A stretch of 64,000 nucleotides of DNA from Microbacteriaceae bacterium PS02066. Its GTDB lineage: Bacteria > Actinomycetota > Actinomycetes > Actinomycetales > Microbacteriaceae. This document shows positions 46,586 through 54,230 of the stretch, piece after piece. Position numbers and translations under genes: made by a program. The notes under the pieces were generated by a model that saw only the letters and a program-made list of their open reading frames with translations, did not search any database and was not told the DNA's origin. The DNA lies in NCBI GenBank assembly GCA_029959545.1, contig JASCPH010000007.1:1-64000 (forward strand). The letters are read 5' to 3'. Position 1 is the stretch's first letter. Every line of letters begins with the position of its first letter.

Positions 46586-48996
46586 CGTGTGCTCCTGTTC
46601 CCTGCAGCGGCGTCGAACGCCTTCTTCGTCGCCTTCTCATCGCGGCGGCCTCCGACGTAGGCGGCGATCACGCGTCCGAGGCCCCGCAGCGTCTGCCCGT
46701 TCACGAGCGTCAGCACGGCTTCGGTGAGCCGGCGGGTGGCGAGCCCGCCGCTCATCTTCGAGATGACCCGGAACGGGCCGTTCAGCAGGAACAGCACATT
46801 CAGGTCGGGAGTGCCCGCCGCATCCGCCTTGCGGCGCCTTGCGTCGAGGATGCGGAAGCCGAGCCGCCCGAGCGGACTGCGCGCCTCGGCGAGCCGATCC
46901 ATCGGGTCGTTCTCACCGAGCGGCCCTGCAGGCCAGCGCGGATCGGGCACCTCGCGGCCGAGGAGTGTCGCGAACTCGGCATCGGTCGGCGAGGCGCCCG
47001 TCCGCGCGGTCGGCGCGGGCGCGACGCCGTCGCGTTCTATGGTCGTCGACAGCTCGAGCGCTTCCACGTGTGCGCCGACGAAGACCTCGTAAGCGCCCCG
47101 CTCGACGACCCAGGCATTCGCGACGGCGTCGAAGACCCGGAAGGTGCGCTCACCGAACGGCAGCGAGACGCGGCGCGATTCGCCCGCGCCGAGGCGCACC
47201 TTCGCGTACCCCTTCAACTCGCGACGCGGACGCGCCAGCGCACTCTCACCGGCTCGTCCGACGTACATCTGGACCACGTCGCTCCCGGGCCGAGAGCCGG
47301 TGTTCGTGACCGTGACGTGAGCGCCGTCAGCATCCACCTCGAGATCCGAGTAGGCGAATCGCGTGTAGCTCAGGCCGTACCCGAACGGGAAGGCGACCGG
47401 GACACCGGCCGTGTCGTAGTGCCGGTACCCGACGAACGGCCCTTCGCGGTACTCGGCTGTACGGGCGGCGCTCGGGAAGGTCTCCGCAGTGGGCGTGTCG
47501 GCGAGAGTACGGGGCATCGTCTCGGCCAGTCGTCCGCCCGGGTCGACGGTGCCGGTGAGCACATCCACGATGGCCTCGGCGCCGGCCTGACCGCCGAGGT
47601 AGGCGTGCAGCAGCGCAGCCGCATCCGTGGCCCACGGCGTCGACACCACGCCTCCGGCGCTGAGCAGCACGACCGTCCGCGGGTTCACGCGGTGCACGTC
47701 GCGCAGCAGCCGTACCTGTTCAGCAGGGAGGTCGAGGGTCGTGCGGTCCATTCCCTCCGACTCGGCGATCTCGGGAAGCCCGAGACTCAGCACCACGACG
47801 TCGGCGCGTTCCGCGAGCGTCAGAGCCTCGACGCGCAGTGCCTCGTCAGCACGGCCGTCGCGGCGGAAGCCCTCCGCGACGCCCACGACGTCGAGGGTGG
47901 AGTTCGGCAGCACGTCGGCGAGGGTCGGAAGGGTCGTGGGGTTCACGAGGGAGGATCCGGCGCCCTGATAGCGGGGCTCCGTGGCGAAGGCGCCGATCAG
48001 TGCGACCCGCGTCCCCGCCGCGAGCGGCAGCAGGTCGCCCTCGTTGCGCAGCAGCACGGCGGACTCGGCAGCGGCGCGGCGCGCGAGCGCGTGATGCGCG
48101 GGAAGGTCGACGATCGCGGCGGCGCGCTCGGTCACGCGGCGCACCAGGTCGATGAGCTCGGTGACGCGGGCGTCCAGATCGGCGATGGCGAGCCGGCCGG
48201 ACTCGACGGCGGCGACGATCCCGCGGGCCGAGTCGAAGCCGGGCGAGGGCATCTCGAGCGCGGCACCGGCGGCGACGGCGGCGACGGCGTCGTTGGATCC
48301 GCCCCAGTCGGAGATCACTGCGCCGTCGAAGCCCCACTCGTCGCGCAGGATCTCGGTCAGCAGGTGGGCGTTCTCATGGGCGTAGACGCCGTTGACGAGG
48401 TTGTACGAGGACATGATCGCCCAGGGGGCGGCCTCGCGGACGACGATCTCGAAAGCGGTGAGGTAGATCTCGCGCAGCGTGCGCTCGTCGACGACGGAGT
48501 CGCTGACCATGCGGCGCAGCTCCTGGCTGTTGACCGCGAAGTGCTTAGGAGTCGCCGCGACGCCTTCGGACTGGATGCCGCGGACATAGGCGGCGGCCAG
48601 TCTGCCTGCGAGCTCCGGGTCTTCCGAGAAGTATTCGAAACTGCGGCCACCGAGGGGGCTGCGCTTGATATTGAGGCCCGGCCCGAGCAGGACACCGACG
48701 CCTTGCGAGGATGCCTCGCGGCCCAGAGCCGCACCGATCTGCTCGGCCAGCTCGTCGTCCCAGCTTCCGGCGATCGTGGCGGCGGTCGGGAAGCAGGTGG
48801 CGGGTTCCGAGCCGTTGATGCCGAGGTGGTCGGCGGAGCCGACCTGCTTGCGCACACCGTGAGGGCCGTCCGCCAGCCACACCGGGGGCAGGGAGATGCG
48901 CTCGATGGCGCGCGTCTGCCAGGTGTTGGCGCCGCTCAGCAGCGCGGCTTTCTCGAGCAGCGAGAGACTCGCGACGAGCGAGGGGGTGTCTTTCAC
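46582..48996 (-). CDS. Glycoside hydrolase family 3 (beta-glucosidase-like)
   Basis: 804 residues in the normal GH3 order. The TIM-barrel domain includes LADGPHGVR, GPGLNIKRSPLGGR and KHFAVNSQE. The nucleophile is Asp230 in GAVISDWGG. The alpha/beta sandwich (AVLLRNEGDLLPL, PFGYGLSYT) and a fibronectin-III-like domain (VTNTGSRPGSDVVQMYV) follow. An extra C-terminal region of about 120 residues comes after that. No signal peptide, so it is probably cytoplasmic. GTG start. Exact sugar specificity is unknown. Confidence 0.93.
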   Translation of the reverse strand: MKDTPSLVASLSLLEKAALLSGANTWQTRAIERISLPPVWLADGPHGVRKQVGSADHLGINGSEPATCFPTAATIAGSWDDELAEQIGAALGREASSQGVGVLLGPGLNIKRSPLGGRSFEYFSEDPELAGRLAAAYVRGIQSEGVAATPKHFAVNSQELRRMVSDSVVDERTLREIYLTAFEIVVREAAPWAIMSSYNLVNGVYAHENAHLLTEILRDEWGFDGAVISDWGGSNDAVAAVAAGAALEMPSPGFDSARGIVAAVESGRLAIADLDARVTELIDLVRRVTERAAAIVDLPAHHALARRAAAESAVLLRNEGDLLPLAAGTRVALIGAFATEPRYQGAGSSLVNPTTLPTLADVLPNSTLDVVGVAEGFRRDGRADEALRVEALTLAERADVVVLSLGLPEIAESEGMDRTTLDLPAEQVRLLRDVHRVNPRTVVLLSAGGVVSTPWATDAAALLHAYLGGQAGAEAIVDVLTGTVDPGGRLAETMPRTLADTPTAETFPSAARTAEYREGPFVGYRHYDTAGVPVAFPFGYGLSYTRFAYSDLEVDADGAHVTVTNTGSRPGSDVVQMYVGRAGESALARPRRELKGYAKVRLGAGESRRVSLPFGERTFRVFDAVANAWVVERGAYEVFVGAHVEALELSTTIERDGVAPAPTARTGASPTDAEFATLLGREVPDPRWPAGPLGENDPMDRLAEARSPLGRLGFRILDARRRKADAAGTPDLNVLFLLNGPFRVISKMSGGLATRRLTEAVLTLVNGQTLRGLGRVIAAYVGGRRDEKATKKAFDAAAGNRSTR

Positions 48997-49050
48997 AATG
49001 GGTCTTTCTTGATCGTTCGCGTCGCGCGTCGAGCGCGGAAGGACAATCGC

Positions 49051-49086
49051 CGTTCGGGGCCGGACGCGGCGGCCCGGCCCCGAACG
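49051..49086 (-). terminator. Hairpin between the two GH3 genes
   Basis: A 13-bp stem (CGTTCGGGGCCGG with CCGGCCCCGAACG) around ten bases lies eight bases after the upstream GH3 stop and 55 bases before the next start. It may attenuate rather than fully stop read-through. Confidence 0.6.
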
Positions 49087-49093
49087 TGCCGTG

Positions 49094-52000
49094 TCAGGAC
49101 GAAGCGAGCTCGTCGTTGACCGTCACCGGGCGATTGCGGTGACGGCGGACGCGGACGATGATCCACACCACTCCCGCGGCCACCAGCAGTGCCAGCACGA
49201 CGGTGCCGACCGTGATCCAGATCTCCCACGCTGCGGGCTGGTACGTCAGCGTCGCTCCCGGAGCCATCCCGTTCACCGCGTTGGAGTTCGCAACGGTGTA
49301 CAGCAGGTTGTGGGCGGCGTAGCGGATGTTGGACTGTGCGAAGGCGCTCTCGGTGTCTTCGACCGTCTTCATCCCCGCGAAGGTCAGCATGTGGTCGGTG
49401 CCGCGAGCGGCCCACGCCTCATCGACATACATGTAGGGATAGAGGTTGAAGTCGGTGATCACGAAGCCCGTGAAGCCCCACTCGCCGCGCAGCACGTCGT
49501 GCATGAGCGCCGCGGAGCCACCGGCCCACGTGCCGCCGATGCGGTTGAACGAGCTCATCATGGCGGTGGCACCGATCTCGGTGTTCTGCTTCGTGCCGTC
49601 GGCGTCGTAGTACGACAGCTCGCCGCTGGCGTTCTTGACGATCATCTCGAAAGGCTTCAGATAGATCTCACGGATCGTCTGCTCGGTCGCCCACGTCGCG
49701 ATGCCGTTGCCGTTGACGCGGTTCGTCTCCTGGTCGTTCATCGCGAAGTGCTTCGTGAACGAGTAGACGCCCTTCGTGAGCGCGCCGTCCACAGCAGCCG
49801 TGGCGAGAGCCCCGGACAGCACCGGGTCCTCGGAGTAGTACTCGAAGTTACGGCCGGCGAACGGAGAGCGGTGCAGGTTCGCGGCAGGTGCGTACCAGCC
49901 GTTGGCCCCCATCGTGAGCGCTTCGTTGCCGATCGCGACACCCATCGCGTTGGCGAGTTCGACGTTCCACGTCTGTCCGAGCAGGTACTCGGACGGGAAG
50001 GCCGTTCCGGTCCACAGATCGGGGTTGATGAACGAGCTGAACCCGGCAGGACCGTCGAGGTCGTTGGTTCGGATCTTGCCGATGTCCGGGAGACCGGCCG
50101 TGTTGTACGCACCCGAGGTGAGCATGTCGACGACCTCGTCCAGCGTGAGCTGGTCAAGCAGGGCGTCCCACTTCGGGTCGTCGTACGCGAGTCCGCGCAT
50201 GTCGACGAGTGAGACGTTGCCGTCTGCACCCCAGACGGGCGCCTCGGAGTCCGTGTCTGCCGCAGCGGCCGCGGCGGCATCGTACGGAGCGAAGTCGGCG
50301 ATCGTCGCCTCACTCGCCTCGAAGTCGGCTCCTTCGGGCGCCTTCGGGAACGTCCCGGCGAAGTCCGCACGGGACAGCGCGGTCACCTTGCCCTCGGAGA
50401 AGGCCGCGGTGACATCCTCGAAGTGGTTGGTCGCCGCCGTCTCGTCGCTCGCGCGCCCCTCGGTGTAGGTGACCTTCTCGTCGACCGTGTACGTGATCGG
50501 AGCAGTGCCCGCGGCGATCGTGTGCGAGTCGTTCTGGACCTTGATCTCGTAGACGCCGGCGTCGAGCACGTATGCCCCGTCGCCGGTGCTGTCGTACGAC
50601 GCCATCTCCTCGACGGGAACGGTGAGGGTCACCGTCTCCGACGCGCCGGGCTCGAGCAGGCTCGTCTTCGCGAACGCTCCGAGCACGACGGAGGACTTCT
50701 CGACCCCGCCCGGCGTGTAGGGCGCCGTGTAGTAGAGCTGCACGACGTCCTTGCCTGCGACCGCGCCGGTGTTCGTGACGCTCACGTCGACCGAGATGTC
50801 GCCGTCCACATCGCCGAGGCGCTGTCCGGTGATCGCCTTGTTGAAGCTCGTGTAGCTGAGCCCGTAGCCGAACGGATAGACGACCGCCTGGTCGTAGTCG
50901 ATGAAGCCCTCGACAGCCGCGGTCTCGTAATAGCGGTAGCCGACGTAGATGCCCTCTTCGTAGTCGACGAAGTAGGCGTCATCGACGTTCGCGTAGGCGA
51001 AGTCGCCGAAGTTGACGAAGGTCGGATCAGCGGTGAAGTCGCGCGAGAACACGTCGACCGTGCGCCCCGAGGGGTTGATGTCGCCGCTCAGGATCGGTCC
51101 CAACGCGTTGAATCCGTTGACGCCAGGAGAGCCTGCCAGGATGATGCCGTCGATACCCTCGTCGTCCTGGAGAGGACCGAGCTCCATGGACGTCGATGCG
51201 TTCACGACCACGATGACGTTCTCGAACTGGCTCTTGGCGAGTTCGAGCAGGTCCTTCTCATCGGCGTTGAGCTCGAGCTGGTGCTGACCAGGCTCTGCGC
51301 GCTCGTCCCACTTCTCCATGTTGGTGGCGAGATCTCCGCCTTCGCCGCCGGCGCGGCCGATCACGACGATCGCGGCCTCCGGGAACTCCGCGAAGCTGTC
51401 GAGCGAGGCCTGCGAGTAGTCGGCGACCGGCATCTCACCGATGTTGTAGTTCGACTCCTCGGGCTTGTCCATGACGATGTTCGTCCGGCCGCCCTCCACC
51501 GCCGGGTTCGCCTCGGCGAACGCCGCGAGCTGGTCGTAGACCGTCCCGTTGACCGTGAAGCCGCCGTTCTCGATGCCAGCCTTGATGTTCACAGCGGTGC
51601 GGGTGTCCGCCGTTCCGGAGCCGGAGCCGCCGTAGACGGGGTCGGCTGCGCCGCGGCCGAGCAGCGTGACGGCGCCGGCCGCCAACGGCAGCGTCCCGTT
51701 GTTCTTGACGAGGGTCATTCCCTCGCCCGCGATCTCCTCCACGAGTTCGGACGACGCGCTCTTGGCCTCTTCGTTCGTCGCGTAGTCGGCCGTATAGTAC
51801 TCGGTGTCGAGCTTGTCGCCGTCCGCTGTGTTGCTGATCGCGTAGGTTCCCGCGCCCATGTACGACTCGATGGCTCCTCGATACATCCCGATCGCGATGT
51901 TCGCGCCGATGGCGATGATTGCCACCACGGCGACGATCGGGATCCAGATCGCGAGGAACCTCTTGTTCGACATCGGCTTCCGAGCCGTCGTTGAACTCAC
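49094..52000 (-). CDS. Membrane-anchored, domain-permuted GH3 protein
   Basis: 968 residues with the GH3 domains in reverse order. A transmembrane helix (about 14-36) leads into the alpha/beta sandwich (GMTLVKNNGTLPL, VILAGSPG-like region, PFGYGLSYT) and an FnIII-like domain (VTNTGAVAGKDVVQLYY). The TIM barrel follows (about 590-880: NDLDGPAGF, ANLHRSPFAGRNFEYYSEDP, KHFAMNDQETNR), with the likely nucleophile Asp850 in FVITDF. A second helix (about 926-949) and a basic tail end the protein. Both helices imply an extracytoplasmic enzyme tethered at two ends. GTG start after GAGGAGA. Reversed GH3 enzymes are known in other bacteria. Confidence 0.9.
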   Translation of the reverse strand: MSSTTARKPMSNKRFLAIWIPIVAVVAIIAIGANIAIGMYRGAIESYMGAGTYAISNTADGDKLDTEYYTADYATNEEAKSASSELVEEIAGEGMTLVKNNGTLPLAAGAVTLLGRGAADPVYGGSGSGTADTRTAVNIKAGIENGGFTVNGTVYDQLAAFAEANPAVEGGRTNIVMDKPEESNYNIGEMPVADYSQASLDSFAEFPEAAIVVIGRAGGEGGDLATNMEKWDERAEPGQHQLELNADEKDLLELAKSQFENVIVVVNASTSMELGPLQDDEGIDGIILAGSPGVNGFNALGPILSGDINPSGRTVDVFSRDFTADPTFVNFGDFAYANVDDAYFVDYEEGIYVGYRYYETAAVEGFIDYDQAVVYPFGYGLSYTSFNKAITGQRLGDVDGDISVDVSVTNTGAVAGKDVVQLYYTAPYTPGGVEKSSVVLGAFAKTSLLEPGASETVTLTVPVEEMASYDSTGDGAYVLDAGVYEIKVQNDSHTIAAGTAPITYTVDEKVTYTEGRASDETAATNHFEDVTAAFSEGKVTALSRADFAGTFPKAPEGADFEASEATIADFAPYDAAAAAAADTDSEAPVWGADGNVSLVDMRGLAYDDPKWDALLDQLTLDEVVDMLTSGAYNTAGLPDIGKIRTNDLDGPAGFSSFINPDLWTGTAFPSEYLLGQTWNVELANAMGVAIGNEALTMGANGWYAPAANLHRSPFAGRNFEYYSEDPVLSGALATAAVDGALTKGVYSFTKHFAMNDQETNRVNGNGIATWATEQTIREIYLKPFEMIVKNASGELSYYDADGTKQNTEIGATAMMSSFNRIGGTWAGGSAALMHDVLRGEWGFTGFVITDFNLYPYMYVDEAWAARGTDHMLTFAGMKTVEDTESAFAQSNIRYAAHNLLYTVANSNAVNGMAPGATLTYQPAAWEIWITVGTVVLALLVAAGVVWIIVRVRRHRNRPVTVNDELASS

Positions 52001-52181
52001 TGTGTTCTCCTCTGTGTGCAGACCTCCGTCATCGGAGGACGGCCCGGGCGTCAGCGCACCGGTGCCGAGTCCTATTTCACGCGCTCGGCACGACCGGCAT
52101 CGGGCTCACGCACAACCTGTCGCTTTCGGCGCACGAACTGTGCGTTCCCGGGCCGGGACGCCGTCGATCAGCGCCGGGAAA

Positions 52182-52220
52182 CGAAACGAAGGCCCCCGCG
52201 TTGCGGAGGCCTTCGTTTCG
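52182..52220. terminator. Terminator hairpin beside the IS
   Basis: CGAAACGAAGGCC pairs with GGCCTTCGTTTCG (13 bp, plus CCGC/GCGG nearby) around a short loop. It lies between the GH3 start region and the IS5 element. It reads as the native terminator of a gene that is no longer next to it. Confidence 0.7.
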
Positions 52221-52231
52221 TGAGGGTGGAC

Positions 52232-52657
52232 CTAGGCCGTGTTGATCAAGTCTGATTTGATCCAGATGAGCGTCGCGGCGAGGCTGACGGCGGCTCGGTA
52301 GCTGCGGAGGAGCTTGTCGGAGCGCATCGCGATGCCGCGCCACTGCTTGAGCCGGTTGAAGCAGCGCTCGACGACGTTGCGGCCCTTGTAGCGTTCCTGC
52401 TGCTGTTCGCCGAAGTCGATCGGCCGGCCCGGCTTCTTGCGGCGGTGCGCGACCTGGTCATCACGCTCCGGGATGGTCGCCGCGATACCGCGGCCGCGGA
52501 GCCAAGCACGGTTCGCCTTCGACGGGTACCCCTTGTCGGCGAGCACCCGGTCCGGGCGGGTCCGTGGCCTGCCCTTCCCGTCGCGGGGGACGCGGATGTC
52601 CTCGAGTACTGCGGTCATCATCGTGGTGTCGTTGATGTTCCCGCCGGTGATCATCAT
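52232..52657 (-). CDS. IS5-family transposase, second frame (ORFB)
   Basis: C-terminal part of the DDE transposase. LADKGYPSKANR holds the second Asp and ERCFNRLKQWRGIAMR the catalytic Glu and the Y-(2)-R-(3)-E-(6)-K-like signature. The frame is open upstream to about 52780 (PNHKNPWFERPDHGIGRSRG), so it is probably made as a fusion with ORFA by a +1-type frameshift at a run of five G (52777-52781). The stop codon TAG is completed by the duplicated target TA outside the element. Confidence 0.85.
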   Translation of the reverse strand: MMITGGNINDTTMMTAVLEDIRVPRDGKGRPRTRPDRVLADKGYPSKANRAWLRGRGIAATIPERDDQVAHRRKKPGRPIDFGEQQQERYKGRNVVERCFNRLKQWRGIAMRSDKLLRSYRAAVSLAATLIWIKSDLINTA

Positions 52658-53175
52658 CCCCAGCGGCCGGCCGCGACCGTCGCAGACCAGGTGCAGCTTG
52701 GTCGTCAGCCCGCCACGGGAGCGTCCGATCCCGTGATCAGGCCGCTCGAACCACGGATTCTTGTGATTCGGCAGAGCCCCCTGTGTCCCGCTTCAGGGTC
52801 GCGCCGTGCTGATGCACACGAGCGATCGTGGAGTCGATCGAGACGACCCAGTCGATCTTCCCCGCGGCGTCGGCCCGCTTCTGCACCTCGGCCAGCAGCT
52901 TCTCCCAGGTGCCGTCCACGGCCCAACGGTTGAACCGCTTGTAGATCGAGTTCCACTTACCGAACCGGTCCGGCACATCCCGCCACGGCGCCCCGGTGCG
53001 GTACTTCCACGCCATCCCCTCGACAGCCAACCGATGATCCGCCCACGGCCTCGACCTCCCGGACGCCGTCGGCATCAACGGCTCCATCACGGCCCACACC
53101 TCGTCAGAGATCTCCTGTCGCGTCACCGCTTAAGACTCACCCAGCCGGGAGCGAAACCTCTTGATCAACACGGCC
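52235..53175 (-). mobile_element. IS5-family (IS427-like) insertion sequence
   Basis: A 941-base element bounded by perfect inverted repeats: GGCCGTGTTGATCAAG at the left and its complement at the right (16 bases, 18 including the flanking TA). TA is duplicated at both sides, at a CTAG-like target. It carries two overlapping transposase frames with the D-D-E residues split between them. Both ends are intact, so the element may still be mobile. Confidence 0.92.
52737..53126 (-). CDS. IS5-family transposase, first frame (ORFA)
   Basis: N-terminal part of the transposase, 129 residues. DEVWAVMEPLMP starts the DUF4096-like region, then YRTGAPWRDVPDRFGKWNSIYKRF and the first catalytic Asp in VVSIDSTIARVHQHG. 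It ends soon after a GGGGG run where the other frame takes over. Confidence 0.88.
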   Translation of the reverse strand: MTRQEISDEVWAVMEPLMPTASGRSRPWADHRLAVEGMAWKYRTGAPWRDVPDRFGKWNSIYKRFNRWAVDGTWEKLLAEVQKRADAAGKIDWVVSIDSTIARVHQHGATLKRDTGGSAESQESVVRAA

Positions 53176-53179
53176 TAGC

Positions 53180-53501
53180 GGGAGGCTTGTCGAAACTTGC
53201 CCCGGCACTGGCGCGAATGGTCGCGAGCCACGGAGCTATTCGGAGGCGTGCGTGTCCACCACGCCCACGGAGGCGTAGCCTCCTTCAGCCGTCTCGACTG
53301 GATGAGGCTGCCCTTCAGGAGGCGGAAACTGCGTACCTGTCGGGGCGGTCATTCAAGGCGATCGCGAAGGATATTGGGATCGGGCATGAGCGGTTGTCGC
53401 GCCTCCTCCGCGAGCGCGGAGTCAAGCTACGGAACCAGTCCCCTTTCTTCTCGATGGAGCGGACCGACCCGATGACGATGGCAGAGTCATCGTGCGCTTG
53501 A
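53180..53501 (+). pseudogene. Helix-turn-helix fragment of a recombinase-like gene
   Basis: Directly after the right end of the IS, the plus strand encodes GGLSKLAPALARMVASHGA, then DEAALQEAETAYLSGRSF and KAIAKDIGIGHERLSRLLRE. The second part is a helix-turn-helix like those at the C-terminus of serine recombinases. No catalytic domain or start codon remains on either side of the IS. The frame ends at 53501. It is best read as a scar of an earlier mobile element. Confidence 0.55.
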
Positions 53502-53563
53502 AACTTCTCGAAGCCGTCGGCTGTCCGGCTCGCCTTCACAACGATCACGTCGGTCGGTTCCGA

Positions 53564-54211
53564 TCACGCTTGGGCCACGATGTCGGGGTTCGACTCGATG
53601 AGCTCGGCCTGCTCGGTCCACGACAGGCCCACGATGCTGAGCACGACTCGCGCGATGGCTGACGGACCACTCTCCGCGTCCAGGTGAGTCTGGCGCAGAG
53701 TGGCGCGGGCTGTCTCTTCGATGAGGATGGCGAGGACTTCGGGCGAGACGTCTCTTCGGAAGACCCCCGCTGCAATGCCGGTAATTGAGAGCTCGCGGAC
53801 ACGTCGTCGAAGGGGCGCGAGCGAACGGACTGTCTCTGCGACATGGGCTTCACTGAGGGCGATATTGGCGGCGGCGCGCACTGCTGAAGCTTCGCGCCAA
53901 AGGCGCACGGCGAGGCGGGCCAGAGCGACGCGCGGGTCGGTGTCTTCGATGACGTCGGCGATCGCATTGAACCGCTCAGCGCCGAGCGCGATGACCTCTT
54001 TCAGCAGGGTCTCCCGGTCGGGGAAGTGGCCGTAGAGAGCCCGTCGCGACAGGCTGGCTGCTTGCGCGATGGTGTCGAGGGATGCCTGTGGATTTTCGGC
54101 GAGCACGGCTTGCGCAGCGTGCAGAAGTGCTTTGTGGTTGGTTGTGGCGTCACTTCTGCGCTCGCGCGTAGGAACCGAGTCCGGCCGGGCGGGGGACTCT
54201 TGCGTGGACAT
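53564..54211 (-). CDS. TetR/AcrR family regulator
   Basis: 215-residue repressor type. The N-terminal helix-turn-helix reads SLDTIAQAASLSRRALYGHFPDRETLLKEV (about 45-75), and a helical ligand-binding domain follows. ATG follows GAGGTG. It lies downstream of and just inside the same transcription direction as the two YhgE/Pip genes (19 bases after the nearer stop), so it probably autoregulates the operon through the palindrome at 59340. Ligand unknown. Confidence 0.9.
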   Translation of the reverse strand: MSTQESPARPDSVPTRERRSDATTNHKALLHAAQAVLAENPQASLDTIAQAASLSRRALYGHFPDRETLLKEVIALGAERFNAIADVIEDTDPRVALARLAVRLWREASAVRAAANIALSEAHVAETVRSLAPLRRRVRELSITGIAAGVFRRDVSPEVLAILIEETARATLRQTHLDAESGPSAIARVVLSIVGLSWTEQAELIESNPDIVAQA

Positions 54212-54230
54212 GATCACCTCTCGCGGACGC

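Noticed and set aside
50423..51994. 523-codon plus-strand open frame inside the permuted GH3 gene.
   Set aside because: Antisense mirror of a clear GH3 protein.
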